Translations under genes and position numbers: made by a program
Shown here: positions 6,486-8,339 of the stretch, piece after piece
How positions within the stretch are numbered: position 1 is the first letter of the stretch
How the letters are laid out: each line of letters opens with the position of its first letter
Notes under the pieces: generated by a model
What the model was told of the DNA's origin: nothing
Databases searched by the model: none
Seen by the model: the letters and a program-made list of their open reading frames with translations, nothing else
From: Actinomycetota bacterium
GTDB taxonomy: Bacteria > Actinomycetota > Actinomycetes > Streptosporangiales > Streptosporangiaceae
Reading direction: 5' to 3'
NCBI GenBank assembly: GCA_003140115.1
Contig: PLIQ01000409.1
Span: 1,434-9,772, forward strand
Length of the DNA: 8,339 bases

Positions 6486-6617
6486 GGCCACAAGATGCCG
6501 CGCTCCCGGTCGCGCCGCATCTGCCCGCGGACCCATCTGCACGGTGCCGCAGTCCGCCCGCGGGCATACGCCCGCAGGCAGACGACCCGGCAGCCCGAGG
6601 CGGCTACGATCGCTGCC
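6486..6617. promoter_or_regulatory. Divergent regulatory region with clustered GCCCGC repeats
   Basis: This gap lies between the lipoprotein-MacAB operon (minus) and the HK-RR operon (plus). At 6556-6565 GCCCGCGGGC is a perfect palindrome; its near copy GCCCGCAGGC at 6570-6579 follows after ATAC. The inner arms GCGGGC-ATAC-GCCCGC (6560-6575) form an inverted repeat. A further related copy, TGCCCGCGGAC, is at 6522-6532 and is roughly inverted relative to 6552-6566. The array is a good candidate binding region for the NarL-type regulator encoded downstream, controlling both directions (inference). I see no clear minus-strand -10 box. Confidence 0.5.
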
Positions 6618-6618
6618 G
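6605..6618 (+). promoter_or_regulatory. Probable -10 box and leaderless start of the histidine kinase gene
   Basis: TACGAT (6605-6610) fits the actinobacterial TANNNT -10 consensus and ends 7 bases before GTG 6618. That places transcription start at or next to the start codon, the arrangement of leaderless mRNAs. The -35 region, near 6581-6587 (GACGAC), is only a weak match. Confidence 0.5.
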
Positions 6619-7703
6619 TGAGCACGCCCCGGCAGGCTGGAGGCGCCATGATCATGTGGGGATTCCCGGTGCTTGGCTGCGCCCTGATGGCTTCCGCCCT
6701 CCTGCTGCGCCGCAGGCCGCTCACGGCGCTGGCCGCGATGCTTGGCGGATCGGTGGCCGGCCTGGCGCTGCAGGCGAGTGCCCTGCAGGTCGTGGTTGTC
6801 TGCGCGGTGGGCCTTGAGATCTGCTACATAGCAGTGACACGCACCCGCAGGGTCTCGCTGACTGGCGTGGCCATGGTTGCCGTCAGCCTGCTGATTGCGC
6901 TCCTGGAAGTGCCCTCTGCAGGCTCACCTCGGGGCGGCGGCAACGTGGAGCCGGCCGTGGCCCTTGCCACGATTATTGCGTGGCTTATCGGGCATTCAAT
7001 CCGGCAGGCACAGGCCCAGGCCGAGCTGGTCCGCGCCCAGGCGGTCGCCCAGACCGCGATGGCAGAGCGGCTGCGGATCGCCCGTGAACTGCACGACATC
7101 GTGGCGCACAGCATCGGCATCATCGCAGTCCAGGCGGGCGCGGGCCGCCGGGTCTTCGACGCCCGCCCCGACGAGGCACGCGACGCCCTGGCCGCCATCG
7201 AGGCCACCAGCAGAGAGACGCTATCCGGACTGCGCCGGATGGTGACCGGACTGCGGCGAGCCGACCGGGAACCCGGGCCGGGGCAGGCGCCGCCAGGCCT
7301 GGCGCCCGGCCTGGCCGCCATCGAGCGACTGGCCGCCACGACCCTGGAAGCGGGCGTGAAGGTCGACGTGGACTGGCACGGCAGCCGGGAGCCGCTACCG
7401 GCTGACATCGACCTGTCGGCGTTCCGCATCATCCAGGAGGCGGTCACTAACGTGGTCCGCCACGCCGGCACCGGCCAATGCCAGGTGTGCATCGACCGGC
7501 AGGACGGGCAGCTGTCCATCGAGGTCACCGACAGCGGACGCGGTGGCAGCGGACATGGTGGCGGGGTGGCCGAGACGGGCTACGGGATCACCGGCATGCG
7601 CGAGCGCGCCGCGCTGCTCGGCGGGGACTTCTCGGCCGACCCGCGCCCCGGCGGCGGCTTCCGCGTCGCCGCCCGGCTGCCGCTCCCCGCTCCTGCCCGA
7701 TGA
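6618..7703 (+). CDS. Sensor histidine kinase, NarL-type (HisKA_3 and HATPase_c)
   Basis: From GTG 6618 the protein has 361 residues. It senses a signal in or near the membrane, autophosphorylates and passes phosphate to the response regulator encoded next. Four to five hydrophobic segments lie in residues 12-127 (about 12-30, 36-54, 56-73, 81-97 and 112-127), with very short loops and therefore no large outside sensor domain. A short coiled linker rich in Q/A (129-148) leads to the H-box RIARELHDIVAHS with phospho-acceptor H159. The ATPase domain shows the N-box EAVTN (274-278, N278), G1 DSGRG (305-309) and G2 GYGITGMRER (321-330). All key residues are present. The start is ambiguous: GTG 6618 fits a leaderless transcript, while ATG 6648 and ATG 6654 follow GGAGG at 6639-6643. 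The stop overlaps the regulator start by 4 bases. The kinase is divergent from the lipoprotein-MacAB operon, which is its likely target. Confidence 0.93.
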   Translation: MSTPRQAGGAMIMWGFPVLGCALMASALLLRRRPLTALAAMLGGSVAGLALQASALQVVVVCAVGLEICYIAVTRTRRVSLTGVAMVAVSLLIALLEVPSAGSPRGGGNVEPAVALATIIAWLIGHSIRQAQAQAELVRAQAVAQTAMAERLRIARELHDIVAHSIGIIAVQAGAGRRVFDARPDEARDALAAIEATSRETLSGLRRMVTGLRRADREPGPGQAPPGLAPGLAAIERLAATTLEAGVKVDVDWHGSREPLPADIDLSAFRIIQEAVTNVVRHAGTGQCQVCIDRQDGQLSIEVTDSGRGGSGHGGGVAETGYGITGMRERAALLGGDFSADPRPGGGFRVAARLPLPAPAR

Positions 7704-8339
7704 CCATCCAGGTCATCCTGGCCGACGACCAGCCATTGATCCGCGCGGGCCTGCGCATGCTGATCGAGCAGACGCCCGACATCGACGTGGCCGGCGAGGC
7801 AGGATCCGGAACCCAGGCGGTACGGCTCGCCAGGGATACCAGCCCCGACGTGGTCGTGATGGATATCCGCATGCCGGGCATGGACGGCATCGAGGCAACC
7901 CAGATGATCACTTCCGGCGACACGTCCACCCGCGTGCTCATGCTCACCACGTTCGACGACGATGACTACGTCTACGGCGCGCTGCGCGCCGGGGCCAGCG
8001 GGTTCCTGGTCAAGGACATGGCACTGGAGGACATCCTGACCGCGATCCGCGTGGTCGCGGCCGGCGACGCAATCATCGCGCCCGGCGTCACCCGCCGCCT
8101 GATCGCGCAGTTCGCCGGCCAGCCCGGCCCTGGCCGCAAGCCCCGGGAACTGACCGGCATCACCGACCGCGAGCGCGAGGTGCTCAGGCTGGTCGGCCAG
8201 GGCATGTCCAACGCCGAGATCGCCACCGCCCTGTACATCACCGCGGGCACCGCCAAGACCCACGTGGCCCGGCTACTGACCAAGCTGGACGCCAGGGACC
8301 GGGTCCAGCTCGTCATTACCGCCTACGAAACGGGCCTGG
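7700..8339 (+). CDS. Response regulator, NarL/FixJ family with LuxR-type DNA-binding domain (partial at right edge)
   Basis: The first 213 codons are visible before the window ends. The receiver domain (about 3-120) has the acidic pair D9-D10, phospho-acceptor D55 in VVMDIRMPG, T83/T84 and K105, so it is competent for phosphorylation. A linker (about 121-150) leads to the LuxR-type helix-turn-helix: LTGITDREREVLRLVGQG (151-168), MSNAEIATALYITAGTAKTHV (169-189), then the last helix around LLTKLDARDRVQLV. Family members are usually 210-225 residues, so only the last few residues are missing. The ATG lies within the kinase stop (ATGA), with no Shine-Dalgarno, so translation is coupled. The cognate kinase is the upstream gene. 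Probable targets are its own operon and the divergent lipoprotein-MacAB operon, through the repeats at 6522-6579 (inference). Confidence 0.94.
   Translation, partial: MTIQVILADDQPLIRAGLRMLIEQTPDIDVAGEAGSGTQAVRLARDTSPDVVVMDIRMPGMDGIEATQMITSGDTSTRVLMLTTFDDDDYVYGALRAGASGFLVKDMALEDILTAIRVVAAGDAIIAPGVTRRLIAQFAGQPGPGRKPRELTGITDREREVLRLVGQGMSNAEIATALYITAGTAKTHVARLLTKLDARDRVQLVITAYETGL

Noticed and set aside
6453..6617. Upstream extension of the histidine kinase to ATG 6453
   Set aside because: The 55 extra residues are Arg/His/Pro-rich, overlap the divergent gene and cover the likely promoter and repeats; GTG 6618 or ATG 6648 fit better.
6824..7528. Minus-strand frame opposite the histidine kinase gene
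   Set aside because: Ser/Ala/Arg-rich antisense shadow; the plus strand has H-, N- and G-boxes.
1..8339. Search for CRISPR arrays, insertion sequences, tRNA or rRNA genes, phage or toxin-antitoxin genes
   Set aside because: No spaced direct repeats, transposase motifs, cloverleaf-like stretches or such genes were seen by reading the sequence.

Overview
The window is very GC-rich, with a strong G/C bias at third codon positions. It has ATGA start/stop overlaps between operon partners, a probable leaderless GTG start, and NarL-type two-component genes beside ABC exporters. This points to an actinobacterium, most likely a Streptomyces-like or Streptosporangium-like filamentous actinomycete. No rRNA, tRNA, CRISPR array, insertion sequence or phage gene is visible. 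The content is chromosomal signalling and export.

Layout from left to right. (1) At 1-560, minus strand and cut by the left edge, lies the membrane sensor part of a histidine kinase. (2) A divergent regulatory gap (561-688) holds a perfect palindrome and an inverted repeat. (3) A plus-strand two-gene ABC exporter follows: an ATPase (689-1420) and a six-helix permease (1417-2493), overlapping by 4 bases. (4) A convergent gap (2494-2621) has three small hairpins, the first a likely terminator. (5) A minus-strand operon is read from right to left: a chimeric lipoprotein ORF (5811-6485), a MacA-like membrane-fusion protein with a peptidoglycan-binding-like domain (4574-5797), and a MacB-like protein with ATPase and permease in one chain (2622-4577). 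(6) A second divergent gap (6486-6617) is rich in GCCCGC repeats. (7) A plus-strand two-component pair closes the window: histidine kinase (6618-7703) and NarL/FixJ response regulator (7700 to the right edge, partial).

Proposed working relationship (inference): the HK-RR pair on the right controls the divergent lipoprotein-MacA-MacB operon, whose products form an envelope-spanning export or stress-relief assembly. The partial kinase on the left may control the ATPase/permease pair. The most unusual features are two gene fusions in the minus-strand operon. The lipoprotein ORF begins with about 30 residues of an unrelated drug-type ABC ATPase that stops at its Walker A region, as if a deletion had joined an old ABC promoter and start to the lipoprotein-MacAB operon. 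The MacB-like gene carries at its ATPase/permease boundary an internal GTG with a good Shine-Dalgarno sequence, which looks like the start of a formerly or still separate permease.
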